Position numbers and translations under genes: made by a program | Source: Oceanospirillales bacterium | Lineage (GTDB): Bacteria; Pseudomonadota; Gammaproteobacteria; Pseudomonadales; Endozoicomonadaceae | Direction of reading: 5' to 3' | Assembly: GCA_004762125.1 (NCBI GenBank) | Contig: SIHQ01000015.1 | Span: 1-64,000 of the forward strand | Length of the DNA stretch: 64,000 nucleotides | Notes under the pieces: generated by a model | What the model was told of the DNA's origin: nothing | Database searches by the model: none | Seen by the model: the letters and a program-made list of their open reading frames with translations, nothing else | Shown here: piece after piece, positions 16,737 to 26,391 of the stretch | How positions within the stretch are numbered: the first letter of the stretch is position 1 | Layout: the number at the start of each line of letters is the position of its first letter

Positions 16737-17147
16737 ATGACTACTTCTTCATACGATCTGCTAAAAAACTGTCTCCAAGGGCAGCAGAAACGAGTCGACG
16801 AGACTCTTGGCCAGGTTCTGGCCGTAAGAAAACAGTTGAAACACCATCGTGATCAGCTCGAATATTTGCTTAGTCTTGATACAGACAGTCAGACTTATCT
16901 TAATGAAAGAGTGGAGGCTCAGTCAGCCGACTATCTGTTGTTATTACAGGAGATGATTGCAAAAGAGCAAGAGTGCGTCAGTCAATCTAACCGTGTTTAC
17001 GAAGATTTGATAAGCCAACTGAATGCTGAGAAAAACGGTTTGCGGCAAATGTTGTCAATTCTGGGGCAGGACACACAGAGAAAATCGGTTAGAAAGATCA
17101 CCATGACTGAAAGCAGAACGGCCACAATTGCAGGGGTACAGTCCTGA
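16737..17147 (+). CDS. FliJ-like coiled-coil protein
   Basis: About 136 residues, almost all predicted coiled coil (VDETLGQVLAVRKQLKHHRDQ; LLLLQEMIAKEQECVSQSNRVYEDLISQL). Length and pattern resemble FliJ, the stalk of the flagellar export ATPase, but the match is by shape more than sequence. ATG 16737 is chosen; a TTG at 16722 has a better-spaced GGA. The next two genes look like FliT and FliO, which supports a flagellar origin. No fliI or fliH is near. Alternative: an unrelated coiled-coil protein. Confidence 0.45.
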   Translation: MTTSSYDLLKNCLQGQQKRVDETLGQVLAVRKQLKHHRDQLEYLLSLDTDSQTYLNERVEAQSADYLLLLQEMIAKEQECVSQSNRVYEDLISQLNAEKNGLRQMLSILGQDTQRKSVRKITMTESRTATIAGVQS

Positions 17148-17152
17148 GGGTT

Positions 17153-17446
17153 TTAAGGATCCAACCTTCCTTTCAAATCATTCAGCGTTTGATTCAATTT
17201 TTGATTAACCCTGAGTCTAGAGGCTATTTTCTCTTGTTCTTGCTGGCAGCTGGCGATGAGTAACTGATAGCTGTTTCCTAACAGGTCAAACTGCTCCATC
17301 TCCTGGTTGGATAATGCATTGTTCCGCTTGCTGTACGAATCAAGAATGGCTTTAACATCCTGATCAATCTCGGTAATACTGTTCCAGTCTTCAGCGAGTA
17401 GTGTCAGTTCAATTTTTTTCAGTACTGACGGAATACCTGAATTCAT
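17153..17446 (-). CDS. FliT-like small helical protein
   Basis: A 97-residue all-helical protein, of the size and pattern of FliT-type flagellar export chaperones (LLAEDWNSITEIDQDVKAIL; LLIASCQQEQEKIASRLRVN). It converges on the FliJ-like gene with a 5-bp gap. The call rests on length, helix pattern and context, so it is tentative. Confidence 0.4.
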   Translation of the reverse strand: MNSGIPSVLKKIELTLLAEDWNSITEIDQDVKAILDSYSKRNNALSNQEMEQFDLLGNSYQLLIASCQQEQEKIASRLRVNQKLNQTLNDLKGRLDP

Positions 17447-17598
17447 TGTATGCGCTCCCTTTTTTAATTTTTTGTTCCTCGTAGAAGTTATCGCTTTCTA
17501 TTGACTGATTATTAGCCCTCTAGGTTGTTTAATAATTGATCCAACTTTATAGTCGAAGAATCGCTGATGTCTTTCCAACCCTCCAAGGCCGCAGGACT

Positions 17599-18006
17599 AT
17601 GAATCGAAATCTGATATTTTTGTTCGGAGTCAGCAGTTCTTCTTCCGTTATTGCCGAGAGTATAGAAACTCCGGAAATCAGTCTTATGCAGGTGCTATTG
17701 CCCCTGATTATGGTGATCGGGCTTATCTTTGCCCTTGCCTGGCTGGTTAAAAGATTGCATCCAGGCTCGCCCGCTATAGGTAAAGGCGTTCAGGTTCTCG
17801 CCAACACGCCTTTATCCAGCCAGGCGAGAGTCTGTCTGGTAAGAATTAGAGGCAAAGATGTGTTGCTTGGAGTCACTAACCAACAGGTTTCACGATTACT
17901 TGTTCTTGAAGAAGCTGATGATCTGGAAGAAACGGGCCAGAAATCCGGTAACGATTTTGCTGACCACTTTAAGCGCTTATTGAGCCGAGAGAACTCTGAT
18001 TCATAG
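17599..18006 (+). CDS. fliO: Flagellar biosynthesis protein FliO
   Basis: About 135 residues with a cleavable or anchoring N-terminal hydrophobic stretch, a transmembrane helix (LLPLIMVIGLIFALAWLVKRL) and the cytoplasmic FliO domain (VLANTPLSSQARVCLVRIRGKDVLLGVTNQQVS). FliO helps assemble the FliPQR export gate. fliO normally sits in fliLMNOPQR; here it is separated from all of those. The frame extends to a TTG at 17536, but the ATG at 17599 starts the hydrophobic leader. Confidence 0.75.
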   Translation: MNRNLIFLFGVSSSSSVIAESIETPEISLMQVLLPLIMVIGLIFALAWLVKRLHPGSPAIGKGVQVLANTPLSSQARVCLVRIRGKDVLLGVTNQQVSRLLVLEEADDLEETGQKSGNDFADHFKRLLSRENSDS

Positions 18007-18031
18007 AGGATTTCGACTCATAGAGCGTTGG

Positions 18032-18808
18032 TTACTTAGCCAGTATGGGAAAGTCCAAAACAAACTCCAGCTGCTCTCCTGCTACTCCATGCTCGGAGTA
18101 GTTTTGCTCTGACCAGGAGAGTGTTCCCTGATCATCGAGTATCAATACACTGGTGTTGCGAGTGCCGTAATCGTTGCTGGCAATAAAACGGCTGGACAGC
18201 ATTTTTTCTCGATCTATAGCTATTCCAGTACGAGGCAAACTGTCATCAGAAGCTTGGCTGGCATTGTTCATCATCTTGATCAGAGCTTCAGGCTGACAAT
18301 GATTGTCGCAGTCTAAAGCCGTGCTTAATTTCTGTTTGGCAGCGGCGAGCTTTGGCCAAGGAGTGTCCAGCAGATGATTGCACAAGGCATGTACGCCCGG
18401 TTTCAGGCTGACAATCTGATTCATCCGGTTGGAATAGTAGAAAAGGCCACTCTTATCCCCGATCAGCAAATTAAAGCCTGAGTACTTGTTTGCCTGATTA
18501 TGGATAATGCTCAGATATTCTTCTGGTGACTGTTCTGTTTCCAGAAAATCCCGAACAAGGTTACCGCGAGAAAGTTCGCCCTGAATGATGGGTATTTCAC
18601 GGTAATTGGTTACAGCAGCAAAGCGTCCTTTTTTGTTGATAGCCAGCCAGCTGCCATTAGCTTGAAGGTCGCGGCCACCGAGAATGTCAGGGTTATCTTT
18701 CCAGTAGTTAACCTTGTCTGTAGGGCGGGCATAAAACTCGTCACGGTTAGCAACCAGTACCAAAGGATATTTGGCTTCAGGTTGCCAGGAAAATGAAATC
18801 AGACACAT
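18032..18808 (-). CDS. NRDE-family protein (TANGO2-like)
   Basis: A 258-residue protein with the defining N-terminal MCLISFSW and ANRDEFYARPT motif. Cys2 is placed as an N-terminal nucleophile once Met is removed, which fixes the start at 18808 rather than the longer frame. GGRDLQANGSWLAINKKGRFAAVTNYR is a family block. The eukaryotic homologue TANGO2 affects haem and lipid metabolism; the bacterial function is not established. Convergent with fliO. Confidence 0.85.
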   Translation of the reverse strand: MCLISFSWQPEAKYPLVLVANRDEFYARPTDKVNYWKDNPDILGGRDLQANGSWLAINKKGRFAAVTNYREIPIIQGELSRGNLVRDFLETEQSPEEYLSIIHNQANKYSGFNLLIGDKSGLFYYSNRMNQIVSLKPGVHALCNHLLDTPWPKLAAAKQKLSTALDCDNHCQPEALIKMMNNASQASDDSLPRTGIAIDREKMLSSRFIASNDYGTRNTSVLILDDQGTLSWSEQNYSEHGVAGEQLEFVLDFPILAK

Positions 18809-18965
18809 TTTATTTATTCGAATACTCAATAATTTAACGGATTCTACCATTTAGGCGTGATTTGAATAAGCAGGTGCGTATGTTTTTCTTATAAGAATAA
18901 GTGACTGCCTTTGAACTGTTTTAAGATTAGAATTATTTTTTCAGATATAGCAGAGGCTAATAAGA

Positions 18966-19772
18966 GTGAGTAATAAAATCACTGCTGCAGTCGTCCAGAT
19001 GTGTTCGGGCTCTGAAGTCGCAAGTAATCTTCGACAGGTTGAAGCATTGTTAAGTGGGCTTGATGGCTCTGCTGAACTGCTCGTTTTACCGGAATGTTTT
19101 GCCCAGTTCGGGGGTGATATGTCTGCTCTTGGCGGGCATACCGAAGAAGTTAGAGCGTGGCTTTCAAACATTGCCAAACAAGAATCTGCCTGGATAGTGG
19201 CTGGGTCGATTCCCTATACAGCCAAGTTCGGTGAAAACCCGAGAGCATCCTGTTTTGTTTTCTCTCCTGAAGGTGAAGAGGTTAACCGCTATGACAAGAT
19301 TCACCTGTTTGATGTAGACGTTTCTGACAACACAAATCGTTACCGGGAGTCTGATGATTACTCTGCAGGGAAACAGATCGAGGTTGTCGATATGGGTTTC
19401 GCCAGAACAGGATTGAGTATCTGCTACGACGTCCGTTTTCCCGAGCTTTATCAGCAGTTGAGACATAAGGGTGCAGGCATTATTACGGTGCCTTCTGCTT
19501 TTACAAAAGTAACAGGAAAGGCTCACTGGGAGTCACTGCTTCGAGCAAGAGCCATTGAAACCCAATGCTATGTAGTTGCTGCTAATCAGGGTGGAGTGCA
19601 TTCGAACAAGCGGGAAACCTGGGGGCACAGTATGATTATTTCACCTTGGGGGGAAGTTCTGGCTGAGGCTGGAGAGGAACCTGTGTTATTAGTGGAAGAT
19701 CTTGATCTAGGTCGTATCCAAGAAGTTAGACGTCAGATTCCGTGTTTTTCTCATAAAGTTTTTAATGCTTAG
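18966..19772 (+). CDS. Nitrilase-superfamily amidase (Nit-type)
   Basis: A 268-residue carbon-nitrogen hydrolase with the Glu-Lys-Cys triad: PECFAQFGG, YDKIHLFDVDV and SICYDVRFPELYQ. The LRARAIETQCYVVAANQGG block follows. Best fit is the Nit1-type deaminated-glutathione amidase, which repairs a faulty side product of transaminases. Start is GTG (GTGAGTAAT). In other gammaproteobacteria this gene is next to tldD and yhdP; here it is alone and its end overlaps a hypothetical gene on the other strand by four bases. Confidence 0.85.
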   Translation: MSNKITAAVVQMCSGSEVASNLRQVEALLSGLDGSAELLVLPECFAQFGGDMSALGGHTEEVRAWLSNIAKQESAWIVAGSIPYTAKFGENPRASCFVFSPEGEEVNRYDKIHLFDVDVSDNTNRYRESDDYSAGKQIEVVDMGFARTGLSICYDVRFPELYQQLRHKGAGIITVPSAFTKVTGKAHWESLLRARAIETQCYVVAANQGGVHSNKRETWGHSMIISPWGEVLAEAGEEPVLLVEDLDLGRIQEVRRQIPCFSHKVFNA

Positions 19773-20389
19773 CTGTTGTGGGGAAGGAACTTCTTATCAA
19801 GCTCTGTTTGTAGCGTCGCCATGGCTGCCATGATTTTAGGGTCTACCGAGCTATCAGAGTTATGCTTATTTGGTATCGCTTTGGCTTGAATTGGTTTGGG
19901 TAGAATTTTTCTTGGTTTTGATCGAGCTGTTTTTGGTGGAATTGATCTTGGTTCCGGTAGAGTTGTTTTTGGTGAAATTGGTCTTGGCTTTGGTAAAATT
20001 GCTCTTAGTTTTGGTAAACGTTGTGATGGCAAGACTGTAAGGCGCCTATCCGCTAATAAATCCGTTCGCCTTAATGCGTTTATCTGCTCTTTGGAAGGGA
20101 CTGCATTCAGGTATATCTCGTTAGATGGCCTTTTTTTTATTCGACCCGAATTCGTCCTTGATGAAGAGGCACGCACAGTTTTTCTCTTAGATAGTTTTTT
20201 TGATTTAGAAGATTCAGCGAAAGGTCGTTGTGCGGAAGTTGAAGTCAGTGATGCACCTGTGGTGTTATCAGGTTTGACAGTTTTACTGAGAAATTTTTTT
20301 TCTGCTTTATCCTGCTCATCTCTTGAGAAAGGTTTGCCTGAAATAGGCGAGCCGGTACCAGTATCCTGTACATCCATGAGTGAATACAT
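19769..20389 (-). CDS. Basic, proline-rich repeat protein (unknown)
   Basis: A 206-residue low-complexity protein rich in Lys, Arg, Ser and Pro. Residues about 125-172 hold four degenerate repeats of a KPRxIxPKT-type unit (LPKPRPISPKT, LPEPRSIPPKT, SKPRKILPKP). An internal ATG at 20377 is an equally good start. No signal peptide or domain is recognised. It lies 56 bp downstream of the calpain-like gene on the same strand and shares its Pro/Lys style, so the two may be co-expressed, possibly as secreted effector and partner. Function unknown. Confidence 0.5.
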   Translation of the reverse strand: MYSLMDVQDTGTGSPISGKPFSRDEQDKAEKKFLSKTVKPDNTTGASLTSTSAQRPFAESSKSKKLSKRKTVRASSSRTNSGRIKKRPSNEIYLNAVPSKEQINALRRTDLLADRRLTVLPSQRLPKLRAILPKPRPISPKTTLPEPRSIPPKTARSKPRKILPKPIQAKAIPNKHNSDSSVDPKIMAAMATLQTELDKKFLPHNS

Positions 20390-20445
20390 CCTGAAAATGA
20401 TGTCTTTATCATAAGACAGGAGATTCCATGAAAAGTTCCCATTTC

Positions 20446-21930
20446 TCAGGAATCATAAGTCAGGCCTCCTTTAGCCGTGGCAGCGTTTCGAAAGTAGTCA
20501 GAAAGTTCTTCGTAGGAATAAAACCGGGTGGCACTGCCAGATGTCTTGAGATAGGTCGGTGCAGAAAAGTTGTCAGGTATCTGGGCTTCATCTTCAAAAA
20601 CAATGTCATACTCTGAATCGTCACTAACAATTTCGTAACCTTCGAGAATGCCGCCTTCTTTAGTTAGAGACGTTGACGTGATAGAGCTTTCAGGAGAACT
20701 TAAAAGTGTATCTTCATCAATCGAATTCTCTCTGGAGCCTGTGCGTGATCTATCACCACCTAAAGACTCACCGTAAGGATCATAAATAATGACTCCGGCG
20801 ATGTTTCCGTCGTCGTTTCTAATTTCTGCAGGCCCTATAACAGCAACAGCATGATTACTCGGAGTGCCTGTTTTAGCCGCTTTAAAAAAGCCTTTAGCGC
20901 TACCATGGGTTCCCAGAACGACCGGAATACCCATTTCAACATTTCTTCTCAGTAGTGCCTGTTGTTTAGGATTCTGTAGATCTTCTGTATCGAACGTAAT
21001 GGGTGAATTGAAGTTCTGTTTTAGCCCTTCTTGTGGTGCACATTGGGGGAAAGGGGGAAGAAACTGAATGGCACTGAATAACTCGGAATGGTCTGCAGCT
21101 GTGCTTCCTGTAGATGATGTATATCTGTCTCTGGTTGCCATTAGATTTGCGGCAGCCTCAGAAGGGCCATCTTTTTCAAGAATATTAATTTCTGTTTGAA
21201 GATTTGTCTTTAACTCTGCACGCATTCCTAAAAATGCTTTTTCAATAGCACCAGGCCAAAGAGCCTGACTCTTGTTACCAAATGAAAACACGTCCTGCCG
21301 ATTTTTATTAAGCAGTCTGTCTGTTGAAACAGTCACTTCCTGATCATCAATATCATTGGCGGAGAATCGCACAGTGGCCTGATTGGTGGGAGACATATGA
21401 ACCGTTTTTTGCAGCAATTTTTTCCCTGTTGGGGAGGCTGCGTAAGATGCCAGAGTTGACAGCAAATGGCAGGTGGAACGGCTGTCGGCTTGTCGAATGT
21501 CTTCTGGAACAGGGCCTGACGTAGCAAAAAGAAGACGATCTGGCTCTTTGAGTATTTTAGAGCCTGTCGCACCGGTCAAGCTGGCAAGTTTTTCATCGCT
21601 CACCAGATAAGAGTTGGTTTGAGCAGGTGTTAATCCTTTTTCAGCCACTGATGGAACAAAAATTTCCATTACAGGAATTGGATGAACAAGCTGTTGTTTT
21701 TTAGTCCAGGAATTAGCTCTGCCCGCACCTCTGAGGAGTGAGAACTTTGTCATTTTGCTTGATACAGAGGGCGACTTTTTGTTTGGAGGGGGTATTTGCT
21801 TCTCTGCGCTTGAAGTTTGCTTGATGAACCAGCCTTTAAGTCTTCTTTTTATAGACTCCTTCCTGGGATTCTCGTTTTTGGCTGTATCAAGATGAGATGG
21901 GGGGGGATTCGGGCCAACTGTAGAGGGCAT
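20446..21930 (-). CDS. Calpain-like (papain-fold) cysteine peptidase candidate
   Basis: A 494-residue protein with a disordered, basic N-terminus (1-85) and no signal peptide. The centre resembles calpain-type peptidases: STCHLLSTLASYAASPTGKK (candidate nucleophile Cys154), TVRFSANDIDDQEVTVSTD, ALWPGAIEKAFL, then SNHAVAVIGPAE (His360) and IIYDPYGES (Asp384, in place of the usual Asn of NPWG). Order and spacing fit a Cys-His-Asn/Asp triad. The C-terminus is acidic and Ser-rich. The likely use is as an effector in a host cell; that is inference. No related toxin-immunity partner is visible. Confidence 0.55.
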   Translation of the reverse strand: MPSTVGPNPPPSHLDTAKNENPRKESIKRRLKGWFIKQTSSAEKQIPPPNKKSPSVSSKMTKFSLLRGAGRANSWTKKQQLVHPIPVMEIFVPSVAEKGLTPAQTNSYLVSDEKLASLTGATGSKILKEPDRLLFATSGPVPEDIRQADSRSTCHLLSTLASYAASPTGKKLLQKTVHMSPTNQATVRFSANDIDDQEVTVSTDRLLNKNRQDVFSFGNKSQALWPGAIEKAFLGMRAELKTNLQTEINILEKDGPSEAAANLMATRDRYTSSTGSTAADHSELFSAIQFLPPFPQCAPQEGLKQNFNSPITFDTEDLQNPKQQALLRRNVEMGIPVVLGTHGSAKGFFKAAKTGTPSNHAVAVIGPAEIRNDDGNIAGVIIYDPYGESLGGDRSRTGSRENSIDEDTLLSSPESSITSTSLTKEGGILEGYEIVSDDSEYDIVFEDEAQIPDNFSAPTYLKTSGSATRFYSYEELSDYFRNAATAKGGLTYDS

Positions 21931-22021
21931 AGTGACGTACCTGTCAGACTCTTTTCTACAGTATAGAGAAGGCTGGAGCCAGCAAGGTTGTAAAACCTTA
22001 CTGACCGCTATTCCGGCATTG

Positions 22022-24196
22022 TCACTGAGTAAAGGTTGCCAGATTCTCTAATAACCGGCGTTGAGCATTGCGACGCCTCTGACCTCGAGTCGGTTTATTT
22101 TGAGTGTAACTACCGTCAGTCTCAAGCTGCCAGCTGCGGGTATTATCGGAGAGGTAATACTCCAGCTCCTTCTTGATACGAGCCGAGTGCTTTGGGGCCT
22201 CTATCGGGAAGCAGGTTTCTACTCGAGTATCCAGATTTCGGTTCATGCAGTCTGCACTGGAGCAGTACACCTGGAACTCACCCGTATTTTCGAAGTAGAA
22301 AACTCGGGTGTGCTCAAGGAATCGACCAATCACCGAACGAACTTTGATGTTGTCTGACAATCCCGGAATTCCCGGGCGAAGACTGCAAATGCCACGAACC
22401 ACCAAATCAATCTCTACTCCCGCCTGAGAAGCTTTGTAGAATGCCTTGATGATCTGACTCTCGGTCAGAGCGTTCATCTTCATGATGATGCGGGCAGGCT
22501 TACCTTCTCTGGCGTTGGTCGCCTCCCGGTTGATCAGTTCGATCAGGTTTTTCTTCAGGGTAAACGGCGCATGGAAAATCTTGCGAACACGGACGGTTTT
22601 ACCCATGCCGGTTAGCTGCTGGAATATCTTACGAACATCGTTGGTGATGTCTTTATCACAGGTGAGTAGGCTGTAGTCGGTGTAGAGTCGTGCATTGCCG
22701 GCATGATAGTTACCGGTACCAAGGTGAGCGTATCGCTGGATACTACGACCCTCACGACGGACAATCAGCATCATCTTGGAGTGTGTTTTGTAGCCGACCA
22801 CACCGTATACAACAACGGCACCTGCTTCTTGTAGACGCCGTGCCAGAGCCAGATTTTCTTCTTCGTCGAAACGGGCACGGATTTCTACCACAACCGTGAC
22901 TTCTTTACCGTTACGAGCGGCTTCTACCAAAGCATCTACCAGTTCAGAGCGAGCGCCTGTTCGATACAGGGTTTGTCTGATAGCCAGTACATTCGAATCA
23001 ATGGCTGCCTGACGCAGCATATCGATCACTGGCGTAAAGGATTCAAAAGGATGATGGAGCAGAATGTCGGATTCTTTCACGACATCCAGAACATTAGCCG
23101 CTTTCTTGCGACGCCCTTTCATGGCCTTTGGATAGCCCGGTGTGAAAGGAGGGAAGTTCATATCCTCAATGCCATCAGCATCGCAGACAGACATCATACG
23201 GGTCAGGTTTACCGGGCCATCAACACGATAGAGTTCATCGTTGGTAAGGCCAAACTCGTCTAGCAGGAAATCCACCAGAGGCTGTGGGCAGTTATCCGCG
23301 ACTTCCAGCCGCACTGTCTCACCATAACGGCGGGAAAGGAGCTCACCTTGTAGTGCTTTTGCAAGATCTTCTACTTCGTCTTCCAGGTCGAGGTCACTGT
23401 TACGGGTCAGTCGAAACTGGTAGCAGCCCTTGATGGTCATGCCCGGAAAGAGATCCTGCATATGCAGGTGAATAATAGACGACAGAAATATGTAATTGAT
23501 GCCACCATCTTCGCACACATCATTGGGTAGCTTTATAACCCGTGGCAGTGAACGCGGCGCTGGAATAATGGCCATACCGGTTTCACGACCGAAGGCATCT
23601 TTTCCTTCCATTGAAACGATAAAGCAGAGCAGTTTATTGGCTAATCTAGGAAACGGGTGCGCCGGGTCGAGCCCAATCGGGCTGATAATAGGCATCACTT
23701 CGTTATAGAAGAAACGCTTAATCCAGGCACTCTGTTTTTCAGTCAGATCCTTACGGCGAATAAAGTTAATGTTTTTCTTGGCCATTTCAGGCAACAGAAC
23801 ATTATTCAGTATTTCATACTGACGACTTACGTTTTCCTTGGCTCTGGAGCTGATTTCTTTCAGCACATGCTGTGGCCCCATACCGTCCAGACCAATCTGG
23901 GCGCGAGCAAATTCGATCTGCTGCATCAAACCAGCAACACGGATTTCAAAAAACTCATCGATATTGGAGCTGTAAATCAGCAGAAAACGCAGGCGCTCGA
24001 GCAAAGGGTGCTCTTCATTCAGGGACTGCTCAAGTACTCGGGTGTTGAATTCGAGGTGGCTGAGTTCACGGTTTATATAGTACTCAGGGTTGTTCAGGTC
24101 AGTAATACGAGGCACTGCCGGTACTGGAAGAGTCGCCGGGCTGTCGCTTTGAGTCTCCTGAACTTCGGGTAGCTCCCGATTTTGTGAATTATCCAT
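22022..24196 (-). CDS. ppk1: Polyphosphate kinase Ppk1
   Basis: A 724-residue enzyme that builds polyphosphate from ATP. The N-terminal domain begins YINRELSHLEFNTRVLEQS. The two PLD-like catalytic domains include VEIRARFDEEENLALARRL and GYKTHSKMMLIVRREG (the autophosphorylated His region), then AHLGTGNYH, RGICSLRPGI and SSADCMNRNLDTRVE. Start at ATG 24196 after GAGAG; a GTG four codons upstream is possible. The first 35 residues are a variable Pro/Glu-rich extension. No ppx is adjacent. Confidence 0.95.
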   Translation of the reverse strand: MDNSQNRELPEVQETQSDSPATLPVPAVPRITDLNNPEYYINRELSHLEFNTRVLEQSLNEEHPLLERLRFLLIYSSNIDEFFEIRVAGLMQQIEFARAQIGLDGMGPQHVLKEISSRAKENVSRQYEILNNVLLPEMAKKNINFIRRKDLTEKQSAWIKRFFYNEVMPIISPIGLDPAHPFPRLANKLLCFIVSMEGKDAFGRETGMAIIPAPRSLPRVIKLPNDVCEDGGINYIFLSSIIHLHMQDLFPGMTIKGCYQFRLTRNSDLDLEDEVEDLAKALQGELLSRRYGETVRLEVADNCPQPLVDFLLDEFGLTNDELYRVDGPVNLTRMMSVCDADGIEDMNFPPFTPGYPKAMKGRRKKAANVLDVVKESDILLHHPFESFTPVIDMLRQAAIDSNVLAIRQTLYRTGARSELVDALVEAARNGKEVTVVVEIRARFDEEENLALARRLQEAGAVVVYGVVGYKTHSKMMLIVRREGRSIQRYAHLGTGNYHAGNARLYTDYSLLTCDKDITNDVRKIFQQLTGMGKTVRVRKIFHAPFTLKKNLIELINREATNAREGKPARIIMKMNALTESQIIKAFYKASQAGVEIDLVVRGICSLRPGIPGLSDNIKVRSVIGRFLEHTRVFYFENTGEFQVYCSSADCMNRNLDTRVETCFPIEAPKHSARIKKELEYYLSDNTRSWQLETDGSYTQNKPTRGQRRRNAQRRLLENLATFTQ

Positions 24197-24613
24197 GTGA
24201 CCTCTCACTGCATCATTAATCCTGCAGAGCGTATAAAATGCTTATTTCTCTTCTACTCTACCAGAGTCTGACAACATCTGGATGACAGATATCCTGAATG
24301 CAGGCAGTGTGTGGGTATTATTCTATTTCATGCCATTGAACCTTTGAAACCAGAGCGCTATCCCAATATGGCTATTCTCCGTAACATGTTGAAAAACAAT
24401 CAATAAATACTCTGACTTTGGGCGAAATCAGGTGTGAGCTCGGGAAAACAACTTAAGTGACTGTACTGGATGTTTCTGAGCACTGAGGTGATTAAGGCGG
24501 TTGATAGTCTTGCGAGGTAAATGGCGTATTACCGAGTTTTTTAAAGCTAAGCCTAACCTATCAAAATTTGTAGGTTAGGCTGTAAAGCACAACGATCTTA
24601 TGATCGCTCTCAA
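24197..24613. other. Intergenic region between hemB and ppk1
   Basis: About 417 bp without an annotated gene; it contains the ppk1 promoter region and the hemB terminator hairpin. A short plus-strand frame around 24320-24406 reads like coding remnant (HAIEPLKPERYPNMAILRN then stop) but I do not recognise it. Confidence 0.4.
24550..24581 (-). terminator. Hairpin downstream of hemB
   Basis: AGCCTAACCTA (24550-24560) and TAGGTTAGGCT (24571-24581) form a perfect 11-bp stem with a 10-nt loop, 33 bp past the hemB stop. On the minus strand it is followed by a weak, broken T-run, so it is a probable terminator or 3'-protecting hairpin. Confidence 0.6.
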
Positions 24614-25669
<1,056 letters not shown>

Positions 25670-25717
25670 TTATACAAAGAACTCTACTAAGTAGTCAGAC
25701 CCATTCAGGATTGTTCA

Positions 25718-26386
25718 ATGAACAAAAGCAAAATAGCTCTTCTTCTCGTTTTTATCGGGGCCATAGCAGCATTTTACCTGCTGGATGGTCAACAATACCT
25801 GACTAGGGACTACTTCGAATCTCTTTACAGTTCTAATCCGACACAAACCATCGCTATCTTCTTTTTGATCTATGTGGCTGTTGCCGCACTGTCTTTACCG
25901 GGCGCAGCGATTCTGACGCTGGTGGCCGGTGCTATTTTTGGCCTTGGTACAGGATTACTGATTGTTTCCTTCGCCAGCTCTATCGGTGCAACACTGGCAT
26001 TTTTGTTCTCCAGAACGCTGCTGGGTGATTGGGTTCAGAAGAAATTTTCCAATTATATGGAATCGATCAATGCTGGCGTAGAGAAAGACGGCCTGTTTTA
26101 TTTGCTGACCTTACGATTGATTCCGGCTGTGCCATTCTTTGTGATTAATCTGGTCATGGGCCTGACTCCCATGAAAGCCAGAAGCTTTTACTGGGTGAGC
26201 CAGTTAGGCATGCTCCCAGGGACAGCGGTATTTGTGAACGCTGGCGCGCAACTGGGACAGGTTGAGGAGTTGTCTGCCAGCGGCATTCTTACTCCGGAAT
26301 TGATTGGTTCGTTTGTTTTGTTGGGAGTCTTCCCATGGTTGGCCCGTAAAGGCCTTTCTCTTGTTAAAAAGAACAAAGGGGAGTAA
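25718..26386 (+). CDS. TVP38/TMEM64 (DedA-like) membrane protein
   Basis: A 222-residue inner-membrane protein with about five hydrophobic segments. The VTT/SNARE-associated domain is clear: LSLPGAAILTLVAGAIFGLG, SIGATLAFLFSRTLLG, LRLIPAVPFFVINLVMGLT and VSQLGMLPGTAVFVNAG. Such proteins are linked to lipid flipping. The next gene, a flavoprotein, starts five bases after the stop. In many proteobacteria the same two domains form one polypeptide, so the pair probably act together at the membrane. Confidence 0.85.
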   Translation: MNKSKIALLLVFIGAIAAFYLLDGQQYLTRDYFESLYSSNPTQTIAIFFLIYVAVAALSLPGAAILTLVAGAIFGLGTGLLIVSFASSIGATLAFLFSRTLLGDWVQKKFSNYMESINAGVEKDGLFYLLTLRLIPAVPFFVINLVMGLTPMKARSFYWVSQLGMLPGTAVFVNAGAQLGQVEELSASGILTPELIGSFVLLGVFPWLARKGLSLVKKNKGE

Positions 26387-26391
26387 CTCAC

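Noticed and set aside
20000-20414. 172-codon plus-strand ORF with regular Gly/Phe pattern (from 19896)
   Set aside because: It is antisense to the proline-repeat protein; the pattern is the complement of the KPRxIxPKT repeats.
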